Notes: generated from the sequence alone by a model not told the origin. Positions 25,006-34,494 are shown, counted from the first letter of the stretch. The stretch is 64,000 nt of DNA from Blastococcus sp. HT6-4 (GCF_039679125.1 NZ_CP155551.1:930001-994000), one strand, 5' to 3'. Made by a program: numbers and translations.

Positions 25006-26934
25006 TTGAGGAACAGGACAACCGGGAGGCCGAGGAGTTCGTTCGTCCTCGTCGGCATGGCGGGGGCGCTCGCGTTCACCGCGCTGGCGCCGGTACCGGC
25101 CGCCGCAGCGCCGGGCGGGGCTCCGGACTTCGGACCGAACGTGCGGATCTTCGACGAGAGCACGCCGCTCGAGGAGATCAACGCGTACCTGATGAGCATC
25201 TCGGACGCAGCCGAGTTCAGCACCGACCGGCACGCCGTGTTCTTCGAGCCGGGCACGTACGGGAGCGCCGCGGGGCAGGACGACCCGTCGACCGCCACGG
25301 GCATCGTCAACTCCGAGGTCGGCTACTACACCTCCATCCAGGGCCTCGGCGCCTCACCCGAGGACGTGGTGATCAACGGTGCGCTGCACGTCGAGCCGGT
25401 GCAGGAGGCGGACACCGGGCCCTCGAACTCGCTGACCAGGTTCTGGCGGTCCCTCGGCAACCTGACGATCAACCCGATCCAGCGGCCCGTGGGCCCGGAC
25501 GCGGACCGGCCGCGCCCGGAGGGCATCGCCGAGCCGCACACCATGCGCTGGGCCGTGTCGCAGGCCGCCCCGCTGCGCCGGGTCAACATCGAGGGCAACC
25601 TCGACCTCACCGGGCGGTACGGCGCCACCGCGTTCGGGACCTACATCGCCAACAGCCGGATCGAGGGCACGGTGACCAGCGGCGACGCGCGGGTGGAGTA
25701 CGCCCAGGCCCAGTGGTACACGCGGGACAGCGAGATCGGCGGCTGGGACGGCGCCGGCATCAACTACGTGTTCTCCGGCGTGCGAGGTGCACCGCAGACC
25801 GACTTCGGGGCCCGCGGCACGACGACGTTGCCGAGCACCCCGATCTCACGGGAGGCCCCGTTCCTGTACCTGGATGGCGACGAGTACGAGGTCTTCGTGC
25901 CGTCGGCGAAGCCGGAGACGTCGGGGACGCACTGGGGGACGGGTCAGGGCGACGGGGTCTCGATCCCGATCGACCGCTTCTTCATCGCGAAGCCCGGGAA
26001 CTCCGCCGCCACGATCAACGCGGCGCTGGCCGCCGGGAAGCACCTGCTCCTCACGCCCGGTGTCTACTCGCTGGACGCCCCGATCCGGGTGACGCGGGCC
26101 GACACGGTGGTCATGGGCATGGGGTACGCCTCGCTCGCCCCGGCCGCGGGCACGGCCGCGATCGAGGTGGGCGACGTCCCGGGCGTGGTCGTCTCGAGCC
26201 TGACCGTCGACTCGGGCCCCGCGACGGACGTGCTGATCCGGGTGGGCACCCGGGGCGGCCACTCCGGCATCGTGGTGAACCCGACGACGCTGACCGACGT
26301 GTTCGTCCGGGTCGGCGGCGCCCGGCCCGGCCAGGCGACCACGAGCGTGGAGGTCAACAGCAACCACGTGATCCTCGACCACACCTGGCTCTGGCGTGCC
26401 GACCACGGTGCCGGTGCGGGCTGGGAGAGCAACCTCGCCGACCACGGCCTGGTCGTGAACGGTGACGACGTCACCGCGCTCGGCCTGTTCGTGGAGCACT
26501 ACCAGGAGGAGCAGGTGATCTGGAACGGCGAGCGTGGACGGACCGTGTTCTTCCAGAGCGAGATGCCCTACGACCCGCCGAACCAGGCGGCGTGGATGAA
26601 CGGCACCGCGGAGGGTTATGCGGCGTACGTCGTCGGGGACCACGTGAAGAAGCACGAGGCGACCGGGATGGCGATCTACTCGCTGTTCCTGGCCGGGTTC
26701 GGGCCGTATGGGCCGCTGTCCGGTCCCCAGGTGCACGCCTCGAGCGCCATCGAGGGGCCGGTGCCGGCGAACGTCCGCTTCCGGTCGATGGCGACCGGGG
26801 TCATCGCCGCGGGCGGAGGGATCCGGCACGTCGTCAACGACGCCGGCGCAGCGGTCGACGCCGCTGCGCCCAACGACGCGGTGCACGGGATGACGGCCGT
26901 CACCCGCCTGGCGTCCTATCCCGCCCGGTGGTGA
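25006..26934 (+). CDS. secreted right-handed beta-helix protein, probably acting on or binding polysaccharide
   Basis: A 642-residue exported protein. TTG 25006 is chosen because AAGGGGAG lies five bases upstream and the start falls just ahead of a clean signal peptide (basic, then SFVLVGMAGALAFTALAPV, then AAA). The mature protein begins near GPNVRIFDESTP and shows repeated turn-like units typical of parallel beta-helix proteins: FEPGTYG, LGASPEDVVINGAL, LTPGVYSLD, TVVMGMGYA, VNSNHVILDHTW, GLVVNGDDVTALGLFVEHYQ. Homologues in actinobacteria and fungi are widely labelled adenylyl cyclase or factor 5/8 proteins, labels with no support in this sequence. No catalytic residues can be assigned. It ends at a hairpin and stands alone. 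Confidence 0.75.
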   Translation: MRNRTTGRPRSSFVLVGMAGALAFTALAPVPAAAAPGGAPDFGPNVRIFDESTPLEEINAYLMSISDAAEFSTDRHAVFFEPGTYGSAAGQDDPSTATGIVNSEVGYYTSIQGLGASPEDVVINGALHVEPVQEADTGPSNSLTRFWRSLGNLTINPIQRPVGPDADRPRPEGIAEPHTMRWAVSQAAPLRRVNIEGNLDLTGRYGATAFGTYIANSRIEGTVTSGDARVEYAQAQWYTRDSEIGGWDGAGINYVFSGVRGAPQTDFGARGTTTLPSTPISREAPFLYLDGDEYEVFVPSAKPETSGTHWGTGQGDGVSIPIDRFFIAKPGNSAATINAALAAGKHLLLTPGVYSLDAPIRVTRADTVVMGMGYASLAPAAGTAAIEVGDVPGVVVSSLTVDSGPATDVLIRVGTRGGHSGIVVNPTTLTDVFVRVGGARPGQATTSVEVNSNHVILDHTWLWRADHGAGAGWESNLADHGLVVNGDDVTALGLFVEHYQEEQVIWNGERGRTVFFQSEMPYDPPNQAAWMNGTAEGYAAYVVGDHVKKHEATGMAIYSLFLAGFGPYGPLSGPQVHASSAIEGPVPANVRFRSMATGVIAAGGGIRHVVNDAGAAVDAAAPNDAVHGMTAVTRLASYPARW

Positions 26935-26970
26935 CCGTGCTCGTCGCCTGACGAGGTCGAGCACCGGCCG

Positions 26971-27007
26971 CGGAGCTCCCGATCGCACCACGCGGTCGGG
27001 AGCTCCG
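26971..27007 (+). terminator. terminator hairpin after the beta-helix gene
   Basis: Arms CGGAGCTCCCGA (26971-26982) and TCGGGAGCTCCG (26996-27007) with a 13-base loop, 36 bases past the stop codon. Confidence 0.7.
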
Positions 27008-27061
27008 TCCGCGGTCGGAGGCTGTCGACCGTCATCCGATCGGTGGCGCTATCATCGCCGG

Positions 27062-27442
27062 ATGACGATGGAAACGATGGCCGGTGGCGACGTCGAGCCG
27101 TCGCTCGACGAGCCGGCGGCGCTCTCGGCGGCGGCGTGCCTGTTCCGCGGCCTCGGCGACCCGGCCCGGCTGGCGATCCTCCGCCACCTGGTGCTCGGTG
27201 AGCACAAGGTCGTGGACCTCACCAACCACCTCGGGCTGGCGCAGTCCACCGTCTCGGCGCACCTGGCCTGCCTCCGCGACTGCGGGCTGGTCTCCTCGCG
27301 GCCGCAGGGCCGGGCGTCCATGTGGTCGCTGAACCACGCCCCCCACCTGCTCGACCTCCTCGCCGCGGCCGAGCGCCTGCTGGCCGCCACCGGGGACGCG
27401 GTCGCCCTGTGCCCGACGTACGGCGAGGCGGCACACCGGTGA
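27062..27442 (+). CDS. ArsR-family metal sensor, CmtR-like
   Basis: A 126-residue winged-helix repressor. The recognition helix region is VVDLTNHLGLAQSTVSAHLA, followed immediately by Cys70 and Cys74 in HLACLRDCGLV, and a third Cys117 near the C-terminus (VALCPTY). Mycobacterial CmtR binds Cd2+ or Pb2+ through two Cys in the same CLRxC position plus a C-terminal Cys, so the ligand set is conserved. It overlaps the cation transporter gene (GTGA), which it very likely represses until metal binds. Confidence 0.87.
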   Translation: MTMETMAGGDVEPSLDEPAALSAAACLFRGLGDPARLAILRHLVLGEHKVVDLTNHLGLAQSTVSAHLACLRDCGLVSSRPQGRASMWSLNHAPHLLDLLAAAERLLAATGDAVALCPTYGEAAHR

Positions 27443-28071
27443 GCGCCCCCACGGTCACGGCACGGGCCCGCCGGGCGATCCGGCTGGAGCAGTTCACCAT
27501 CGGTTACAACGTCGTCGAGATGGCCATCGCGGTCACCGCCGGGCTGGCCGCCGGACTCATCTCCCTCGTCGGGTTCGGTGTCGACTCCGGCATCGAGGTC
27601 GCCGCCGCCACCGTCGTGCTGATCCGGCTGTACGCCGAGGTCCGCGGCGGGGAGCCCGACGAGGTCAAGGAGCGGCGGGCGCTGAAGTTCATCGCCGTCA
27701 CCTTCTTCGCGCTGGCCGCGTACGTCACCTACGAGGGCATCCGCCGCCTCGCCGGCGAGGAGACGCCGGAGACGAGCCTGGTCGGCATCGTCCTGCTGGC
27801 CGCCTCCGTCGTGGTCATGCCGCTGCTGGCCCGCGCCAAGCGCCGGGCCGGGGAGGCACTTGGCTCCCGGCTGGTGATCGCCGACGCGAACGAGACCCGG
27901 CTGTGCGCCTGGCTGTCGGTCTCCACCCTGATCGGCCTGCTGGCCTTGGCCGCGTTCGGGTGGACCTGGGTCGACGCCGTCGCCGGGTTCGTGATCGCCG
28001 GGTTCGCGGTCATGGAGGGCAGGGAGGCCTGGGAGGGCGAGCTGACCTGCGACGACGACGAGTGCTCGTGA
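27439..28071 (+). CDS. CDF-like cation transporter, probable heavy-metal exporter
   Basis: A 210-residue membrane protein with five to six helices. The segment GLISLVGFGVDSGIEVAAATVVLIRL resembles the Asp-bearing metal helix of cation diffusion facilitators (LVGFGVDSGIE), and DAVAGFVIAGFAVMEG matches a later helix. The C-terminal tail carries Cys and Asp (CDDDECS) that could bind metal. It lacks the long cytoplasmic domain of standard CDF proteins. The overlap with the CmtR-like sensor suggests export of Cd2+, Pb2+ or Zn2+. Confidence 0.82.
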   Translation: MSAPTVTARARRAIRLEQFTIGYNVVEMAIAVTAGLAAGLISLVGFGVDSGIEVAAATVVLIRLYAEVRGGEPDEVKERRALKFIAVTFFALAAYVTYEGIRRLAGEETPETSLVGIVLLAASVVVMPLLARAKRRAGEALGSRLVIADANETRLCAWLSVSTLIGLLALAAFGWTWVDAVAGFVIAGFAVMEGREAWEGELTCDDDECS

Positions 28072-28143
28072 CCACCGTCGCGCTGATCCCGGACGTCCTC
28101 GCGCTCGCCGTGCCGTCGCCGGCGTCGGCCGCGGTCCCGGCGA

Positions 28144-29388
28144 TCAGTCCGAGGGGTCGCCGACGACGGCCACGAACAGCGGCGAGCGGGTGGCGGTGTC
28201 GGTGAGGACCAGCAGGAAGGGCCGGTCGGACGACACGACCTCCGCCGGGGCTGCCGCGGCCGCCTCCTCGACCACCACGCCGGTGGCAGCGGCGGCCTCG
28301 GTGCCTTCCTCGTCCACCTCCAGGAAGGTCTGCTGGACCACCTGCGAGATGGCGACGTCGGCGCGGCCGAGCGCCGAGTAGTCGCCCGCCACCGGAAGGC
28401 CCATCGCGGCCAGCACGTCGAGCAGCTGGTGCGACTGCTCGATCCTCAGCTGCGGCAGCCGCACGCCGACGGTGCGGGCCCCGGCGGCCTGCAGGGCGGC
28501 CAGCGTCGCCGCGTCGACGGCGCAGGGGTCGGTGCCCTCCGGCGGCAGGACGGCGACGGCGGCGAGCGTCCCGTCGCGGTAGGGCAGCTCCACCGACCGC
28601 CACCCGTCCGCGGTGCGGCCGGCCCCCGTCGCCCCGCTCATCATCTCGACGGACACCTCGCCGGACGGCGTCGTGAACGCAGCCGCCGCGGTGCCGGTGA
28701 ACGGCACCGCCCACCGGGCCTTCAGGTGCAGGGCGTTGGTCAGCACGGCGACCGTCCTCGGGCGCAGCGGCTCGTCGAAGAGCTCGTCGACGACCCCGCG
28801 GGTGTCCTCCTCGACCGTGGCGTTGATCCGGTCGGTGGCCCCCTCGGGGTCGCCGGCGAAGTCGAGTGCCCGTACGTCGGCGTCGAAGGCGGTGGCGATC
28901 GCGTCGAGGTAGTCGCGGTCCGGTTCCACGCCGGCGGCGGCCCACAGCCGGTTGCTGGTCTGCAGGGAGTCCGGCGCCTCCTCGTCGTCGAGGTCCCCGT
29001 CGTGGCGGAGGGCGTCCATCCCGCTGGTGTGGTCACGCAGCGCCGCGACGAGCTCCGGTGACCACTCCGGCAGGTGCAGCAGGGCCCCGACCGCGTCCGC
29101 GGTCCCGCCCGCGCTCGCCGGGTACAGCAGACCCAGTGCCTGCGCCGCCGAGGTGGGGGAGAGCAGCACGTCGGCATCGCCGGTGCTCTCGCAGACCGCG
29201 TGCAGCAGGTCGAGGCCGAAGGCGGTCTGCGCCTCGGCGACGTCCCGCGCGGTCAGCTCACCGGCCTGCACCGGCACGGCGTCGCCGCGGTGCAGGGTGG
29301 GAGCGGCACCCGCCGTGCCGCAGGCGGTCAGCGTCACCACCGCGCCCGCCGCGACGGCCAGCCGCGGCCGGCGTGCCCGTCCGCCCAC
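28144..29388 (-). CDS. lipoprotein serpin (serine protease inhibitor)
   Basis: A 414-residue serpin with GTG start and GGGGAGGAG ribosome site. The lipobox LTAC (Cys23) ends a signal peptide, so it should be anchored outside the membrane. Serpin landmarks are visible: SPTSAAQALGLLYPASAGGTADAVG near the N-terminus (shown by SPTSAAQALGLL), LTNALHLKARWAVPF, and the C-terminal signature DRPFLLVLTDTATRSPLFVAVVGDP. The reactive-loop hinge reads EEGTEAAAAT (about 360-369), the small-residue pattern needed for loop insertion in inhibitory serpins. The exposed loop that follows (VVVEEAAAAAPAEVV) hints at a target that cuts near Val or Ala. Bacterial serpins occur but are not universal. Confidence 0.9.
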   Translation of the reverse strand: MGGRARRPRLAVAAGAVVTLTACGTAGAAPTLHRGDAVPVQAGELTARDVAEAQTAFGLDLLHAVCESTGDADVLLSPTSAAQALGLLYPASAGGTADAVGALLHLPEWSPELVAALRDHTSGMDALRHDGDLDDEEAPDSLQTSNRLWAAAGVEPDRDYLDAIATAFDADVRALDFAGDPEGATDRINATVEEDTRGVVDELFDEPLRPRTVAVLTNALHLKARWAVPFTGTAAAAFTTPSGEVSVEMMSGATGAGRTADGWRSVELPYRDGTLAAVAVLPPEGTDPCAVDAATLAALQAAGARTVGVRLPQLRIEQSHQLLDVLAAMGLPVAGDYSALGRADVAISQVVQQTFLEVDEEGTEAAAATGVVVEEAAAAAPAEVVSSDRPFLLVLTDTATRSPLFVAVVGDPSD

Positions 29389-29505
29389 GACGTGCTCCTC
29401 CCCGCACCGCGCGGTGCGATCGGCCGACGGAGCGATCGTGGATGTCGGGCGGCGTCCGGTCCAGGCCCGGCCGCCCGTCGTCGCCCTCCTGTGACCTCCC
29501 GGCGG

Positions 29506-31254
29506 TCACCAGGAGCCGCCGCCACCACCGCCCACGCCACCGCCGACGCCGGTGGTGCCGGTCCCGCCGCCCGAGGACGACGGGGCGACGCTCGCGGTGC
29601 CGCAGCCGGCCAGGAGGACCGGCCCGACACCGGCGTAGGCGAGGTACCGGCGGTCCTGCGGCGACCGCACCGGGACCGACGCCGTGGCGGCGACCGTCGA
29701 CCACCGGTCGGCCTCCCCGAGGGCGACCGCCCATGCGGTCCAGCGCCCGAGCAGACCGGTGCCGATCGCCTCGTCGACGGCGGTGGACGGCGACTGCGCG
29801 AGGAACTGCCGCAGCGACTCCACCTGCAGCCAGGTCGCGGACCCGGCCGGCGTGAGCACCCGTAGCTCCCACCCGGCGATGGCGGCGGCGGCACCCGCGC
29901 CGGCCAGCAGCCCGGCGACCGCGGCGAGCACCAGCGGGAGCGCGACGTCCTCGACGGCCAGGTAGCCGGCCACCGGTGCCAGGACGAGTCCGGCGACCGC
30001 GGCCAGGCCGCCGAGCACGCGCGTCCACGTGGCCCGGCGATCGGCGGCCCCGTCCCACATGCCGCCGGCGCCCTGCCAGCCGTCGAGCTCCTCGCCCAGG
30101 GCGCCCCAGGCCTCGGCGAAGCCCTCGTCGTAGCTGCCCAGCGGCAGCCGCTCGCGCCCCCGGAACAGCAGGTCGAGCAGCCGGCGGACGGAGCCCTCGC
30201 CCGGCTCGCGGCGCACCAGCGTCAACTCGTCGGGCTCCTCCCCGGGCGCCTCCAGGTCGATGACGCCGGCGACCGCCTGCTCGAGGAGCCAGGCGGCCTT
30301 GTGCTGCTCGGTGACCGAGCCGGCGAGCAGCACGCCGCCCTGGGCGGGTGACACGGTCGCGGGCAGGGTCGGGGACGGGGTGACGTACCCGGCGAGCTCG
30401 GCGAGGTCGATCCGTGCGTCCTCGCCGGGCGCCGCGCGCACCGGGATGCCGACGGCGGGCACCCGCTCCCTGCCCGCACGCCGGACCGCGGCCAGCGTGA
30501 CCGCCCCGGCCGGCACGGCGAGCCCTGCGGCGAGCGCCCCCACCAGCAGCGGATCGGCGCCGTCGGCCGGCGGGGCGGTCGCCGGTGGCGCGGGGAGCGC
30601 CGGCGCCTCGTCCAGGGCGGTGCCGAGGGTGCCGGAGACGGTGACCCCCTCGCCGGCGTCCAGCGAGTCGACCGCGGCGACGAGGCGACCGGGCTCGGCC
30701 TCCTCGACCGGGCAGGCGTCCACCTCGCCCTGCTCGCCGGTCGCGCACCGGAGCTGCTGCAGTGATGCGGGGACGGCCACCTGCACCTCGACGTCGTCGA
30801 TCGGCACGTCCCATCCGGTGCCCACCGCGTCCCAGGCCAGCTCGTCGCCGGTCACGACGTCCTCGAGGGTGTAGGTCAGGACGTAGCGGTGCCGGCCCGT
30901 GACCGTCCGGTCGGGGTCGCCCACCCGGATCTCCCCGGCCTCGTCGACGGTGACGTCGTCGGGCGCGCCGGGGGAGAAGGCCTCGACCGGCGCGGCCGGA
31001 TCCAGACCCGGGACCCGGCGGAGGATCCCGCGCCGCTCCTCGCCGCCGAAGTCGTAGTCGATCACCTCGGTGACGCGGGCGCTGCCGTCCTCGGCCACCG
31101 TGGCGGCCACCCACAGCAGGCGCACCCGCTCGCCGCGGCCGGCTGCGGCGACCACCAGCGCCAGGAGCCCGACGGCCAGCGCGACCACCAGGACCAGGGC
31201 GGCGTCGATCCGCCGCCGGCGGCGGACGCGGTCGGACCGGCGGGGCGCGGTCAT
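29506..31254 (-). CDS. DUF2207-family membrane protein
   Basis: A 582-residue protein. An N-terminal helix (about 17-38) is followed by an extracytoplasmic beta-rich DUF2207 domain (VAATVAEDGSARVTEVIDYDF, described by DGSARVTEVIDYDF). Further helices lie near residues 230-252 and 400-455, and the C-terminus is Ser/Gly-rich, ending GGGGGGSW, typical of this family. The function of DUF2207 proteins is not established. It lies upstream of the serpin gene with a 117-base gap, and downstream of a secreted hydrolase, all on the same strand. Confidence 0.82.
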   Translation of the reverse strand: MTAPRRSDRVRRRRRIDAALVLVVALAVGLLALVVAAAGRGERVRLLWVAATVAEDGSARVTEVIDYDFGGEERRGILRRVPGLDPAAPVEAFSPGAPDDVTVDEAGEIRVGDPDRTVTGRHRYVLTYTLEDVVTGDELAWDAVGTGWDVPIDDVEVQVAVPASLQQLRCATGEQGEVDACPVEEAEPGRLVAAVDSLDAGEGVTVSGTLGTALDEAPALPAPPATAPPADGADPLLVGALAAGLAVPAGAVTLAAVRRAGRERVPAVGIPVRAAPGEDARIDLAELAGYVTPSPTLPATVSPAQGGVLLAGSVTEQHKAAWLLEQAVAGVIDLEAPGEEPDELTLVRREPGEGSVRRLLDLLFRGRERLPLGSYDEGFAEAWGALGEELDGWQGAGGMWDGAADRRATWTRVLGGLAAVAGLVLAPVAGYLAVEDVALPLVLAAVAGLLAGAGAAAAIAGWELRVLTPAGSATWLQVESLRQFLAQSPSTAVDEAIGTGLLGRWTAWAVALGEADRWSTVAATASVPVRSPQDRRYLAYAGVGPVLLAGCGTASVAPSSSGGGTGTTGVGGGVGGGGGGSW

Positions 31255-31312
31255 GCCGGGTCCACACCCCCCGGCCCCCGGACGGGGGATCGGCCGGTCA
31301 CCTCCGCAGGCC

Positions 31313-33259
31313 TCAGCCGAGCGGGGCGAGCGCCTCGACGGCCGGGAGGAAGGCCTGCTCCCGGTACACGTCGCTGCGGGCCGGTCCGGTGCTCAGCTGG
31401 ACGAGGACGACCCCGTCGGGGCTGTCGGCGAGCGCCAGCTCGACCCGCTGGCCGAGGTCGTCGAGGCTGTAGAGCGCCCAGCTGAACGACTCGGTGGTCA
31501 GCTCGCCGACCTGCTGGGGTGGCTCGCCGGTGCCCAGCTGTGCGCCGAGCTGCTGGAGCACCTGCTCGGCGGTGGCACCGGGCACGACCCGCTGGATCAG
31601 GGAGACCAGGGCCGACTGCTGCCACACGCCCGGGAGCACCTCGGTCCAGCCGTCCGGCCGCACCCCGGTGAGGCCGGACTCCTCGCTCTCGAACGACACC
31701 ATCTCGACGTCCACGTCGGAGGCGGTGAAGGCGGGGGCCTCGATCTCCTCGACGCAGCCGGTGGCCGGCTCGCTCCGGGGGTCGTCGAGGAAGTCCGCAG
31801 CGATCTCCACGGCGCAGTCGTGGCTGGGCAGCGCGCCGTGCCCGGTGAACGGGAACCGGACGAAGAAGCTGTTCGGGAGGTTGTCGGAGATGGCCTCGCC
31901 CCACCGCGGCGGGGTGATGGGGTCGAGGTCGCCGGCGAGCACGAGCGCGGGGATCTCGCTCTCCACCGGGTCGTCCGCCCCGGGGCCGGGCTCGCCGGCC
32001 TCCCACGAGGCGCAGACGTCGAACACCCCGGGGCCGAGTGTCGGCGCCTGCTGGAAGAAGCCCTCGACCATCGGGTCCGCGGCGGCGGCCGCGGCCACCT
32101 CCTCCCGGGAGCTGAAGGGAACCTCCTCCTGGCACTGCACGGCGAGCTGCTGGCCGATGCTGACGAGCTCCAGCTGCTGGGAGAGCAGCCCGAACAGCAG
32201 GCCGATCGTGCCGAACTCGCCGTCGTCCGCCGCGGCGATGATCTCCGGCAGGAACGGCACCAGCTGCGTGGAGTACAGGGTCTGGAACAGGAAGCCGGCG
32301 AGCGAGTCCCCGTCGAGCTCGTCCTCGACGCGCTGCGCGTTCGTCGGGTCGACCACGGTGATCGGCGCCGGCGACGCGTTCAGCTCGTCGACCAGGCTCC
32401 GGAACGTCTGCTCGAGGTCGGGGTACCGCGCGGCGCACTCCGGGTCGTCGGCGCACGTCGCGAAGAGGGCCTCCATGGCCCGGACGGCGTTCTCGGGCGT
32501 CTCCTCGTACAGGTCGGCGTCGACGGGGTAGGCGGCGTCCAGCACGACCGACCGGATCCCCTCGGGGTGGTCGCGCATGGCCGTCTGCGCCAGCCGGGTG
32601 CCGTAGGAGATCCCGTAGAGGTTCCACTCGTCGTGGCCGAGCGCGACCCGCAGGTCCTCGAGGTCGGCGGCCGAGGCCGCGCTGTTGTAGTCGGAGAAGT
32701 CGATGCCCTCGTCGACCAGGCGCTGCCGGCACTCCTCCAGCGACTGGACCGCCTGGGCCTCCAGCTCCTCGGGGGGCAGGTCGGAGCCCAGCGACTCCTG
32801 GACCCAGGACGTGTACTCCTCGCAGGTCAGCGACGGCTCGGTCAGCCCGGTGCCGCGCTGGTCGAGGAGGATCAGGTCCCGGTCCTCGGTCAGCGGCTCG
32901 TAGAGCTCGCCGAACGCCACCGGCACGAACTCCAGGGTGCCCTGGCCCGGCCCGCCGGACAGGTAGACGACGGGGTCGTCGGCGGGATCGTCGGAGTCGG
33001 TCCGGACGACGCCGAACGCCAGCTCGACGGTGCCCGCGTCGGGGTCGTCGCGATCGGCCGGGACCGGCAACGTGCCGCACTCGATCGGCACCCCCGCCGG
33101 CACGTCGAACCCGCAGGCGCCCCACTCGACCTCGCGGGATGCCGCGGAGGCATCGCCCCCGTCCGGCCCGCCGCCGTCGTCACCGTCGCCGTCGGAGCCG
33201 GTGCACGCGCTCACGAACAGCAGGGAACTCGCCAGCAGAGCTGCCCAGCGCCGACCCAT
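31313..33259 (-). CDS. exported lipoprotein alpha/beta-hydrolase, peptidase S33 / TAP-like
   Basis: A 648-residue protein starting at ATG 33259. The lipobox VSAC (Cys19) follows a short signal, then a Gly/Asp-rich linker. The hydrolase domain shows VVYLSGGPGQG, DQRGTGLTEPSLTC, the nucleophile elbow GISYGTR, and later AGDLDPITPP (Asp) and TGHGALPSHDC (His), which is the layout of proline-iminopeptidase-type S33 peptidases with a C-terminal TAP-like segment. About 100 further residues follow the TAP-like region and are not recognised. A protease role on the outer surface near the serpin gene is of interest but unproven. Confidence 0.88.
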   Translation of the reverse strand: MGRRWAALLASSLLFVSACTGSDGDGDDGGGPDGGDASAASREVEWGACGFDVPAGVPIECGTLPVPADRDDPDAGTVELAFGVVRTDSDDPADDPVVYLSGGPGQGTLEFVPVAFGELYEPLTEDRDLILLDQRGTGLTEPSLTCEEYTSWVQESLGSDLPPEELEAQAVQSLEECRQRLVDEGIDFSDYNSAASAADLEDLRVALGHDEWNLYGISYGTRLAQTAMRDHPEGIRSVVLDAAYPVDADLYEETPENAVRAMEALFATCADDPECAARYPDLEQTFRSLVDELNASPAPITVVDPTNAQRVEDELDGDSLAGFLFQTLYSTQLVPFLPEIIAAADDGEFGTIGLLFGLLSQQLELVSIGQQLAVQCQEEVPFSSREEVAAAAAADPMVEGFFQQAPTLGPGVFDVCASWEAGEPGPGADDPVESEIPALVLAGDLDPITPPRWGEAISDNLPNSFFVRFPFTGHGALPSHDCAVEIAADFLDDPRSEPATGCVEEIEAPAFTASDVDVEMVSFESEESGLTGVRPDGWTEVLPGVWQQSALVSLIQRVVPGATAEQVLQQLGAQLGTGEPPQQVGELTTESFSWALYSLDDLGQRVELALADSPDGVVLVQLSTGPARSDVYREQAFLPAVEALAPLG

Positions 33260-33399
33260 CACAGCGGTCTCCGTCCGTCGTCGGTGGCGCGGCGCCCTGG
33301 CTCCACCGTTCCGGGGATGCCGCCCACTCCGGTTCCTGAACGAGCTCGGTTCCTGACTACCAGACGTCCGGGCCGGTGCCACCCCCACCGCCGTCCGGA

Positions 33400-34494
33400 T
33401 CACTCCCAGGGCCACTCCTGCTGCTCCCGGAGCACCGCCTGCAGGAAGCGCCAGGCGATCAGCATGTCGGCGAGGAGGGGGCCGATCCCGCCCTCCGTGG
33501 TGAGGTCGACGTGCGAGAAGGACCGGACGGGCAGCACCTCGGCCTGCGGGAACGCCGCGCGGAGCCGGAGCAGCTCGGCGGAGGGCACGGCCGGGTCGTC
33601 GAGCGCGTGCGCCGCCAGCACGTCGGCCTCGATCCGGTCGGCGACGGCGACGGGGGAGAAGGTCTCCACGAGGGCGTTGCCGGGCGGAGGGAGGTTCCGG
33701 GCGAGGTCGGCCACCTGCGCCGGGTCGTCGGTCGTCATCATCCGGTACACCTGGCGCGCGGCCGGGGGGAGGCCGTCCGGATCCCGCTGCTCCAGCGCGG
33801 CCCTCAGGGCGTCGGCCTGGTTCGCGGGCACCAGTTCGGTCGCGGCGTCCCGGAGCACGCTGTCGACGGCGTCCTCGTCGGCGGCCCACGGATAGGTCTC
33901 GCCGTCCACCACGGACACCCCGGTCACCGCCGCCTGGAGCATCCCGGCCAGATCGGCGTAGGCGCCGAACGTGGCGACCAGGTCGATGCACCGGCGCACC
34001 CGTTCGTCGGCGGCCGCCACGAGGGCCAGGGAACCACCGAAGGAGAACCCGAAGAGCACCAGGCCGCCGTCGTCGGGGCAGAGCCGGGCCGCCACCTCGA
34101 CGACGCGCTCGACGTCGGCGACGTCGAGCTCCTGGTCGTAGAGGCGCAGCTCGGGGACCACCACCTCCCGTCCCGCCGCGGCCAGCGCGGACGCGAAGCC
34201 GACGACGCGCTCGTCGTCCCGGCCGGCGGGTGCCGCACCGGGCACCACGAGGATCGGGGGAGCATCACCGCCCGGGGAGTACCGGTGGACGACGACGTCC
34301 CCGAGCACCTGCTCGCTGGGCTCGATCGACGCCTCGTCCGAGCGCGGCAACGGGCCGTCGAAGGCGCCGTCCAGCACGAGGACGGCCCTCGTGCCGGACC
34401 GCACGGTCGGGTGCAGGGCGAGCGCCGTGACCGCGAGCACGGCCACCACCACCCCCAGCGCCAGGGCGGCTCGGCGTCCCCCCGGGCCTCGCAT
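33400..34494 (-). CDS. membrane-anchored alpha/beta-hydrolase
   Basis: A 364-residue protein. An N-terminal helix (about 9-27, AALALGVVVAVLAVTALAL) anchors or exports it. The domain has the oxyanion loop ILVVPGAAPAG, nucleophile elbow GFSFGG, and a late His in SFSHVDL. Asp in HALDDPAVP completes a likely triad. It lacks obvious lipase or peptidase signatures, so the substrate is unknown. It lies between the K+ channel and the S33-like hydrolase on the same strand. Confidence 0.8.
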   Translation of the reverse strand: MRGPGGRRAALALGVVVAVLAVTALALHPTVRSGTRAVLVLDGAFDGPLPRSDEASIEPSEQVLGDVVVHRYSPGGDAPPILVVPGAAPAGRDDERVVGFASALAAAGREVVVPELRLYDQELDVADVERVVEVAARLCPDDGGLVLFGFSFGGSLALVAAADERVRRCIDLVATFGAYADLAGMLQAAVTGVSVVDGETYPWAADEDAVDSVLRDAATELVPANQADALRAALEQRDPDGLPPAARQVYRMMTTDDPAQVADLARNLPPPGNALVETFSPVAVADRIEADVLAAHALDDPAVPSAELLRLRAAFPQAEVLPVRSFSHVDLTTEGGIGPLLADMLIAWRFLQAVLREQQEWPWE

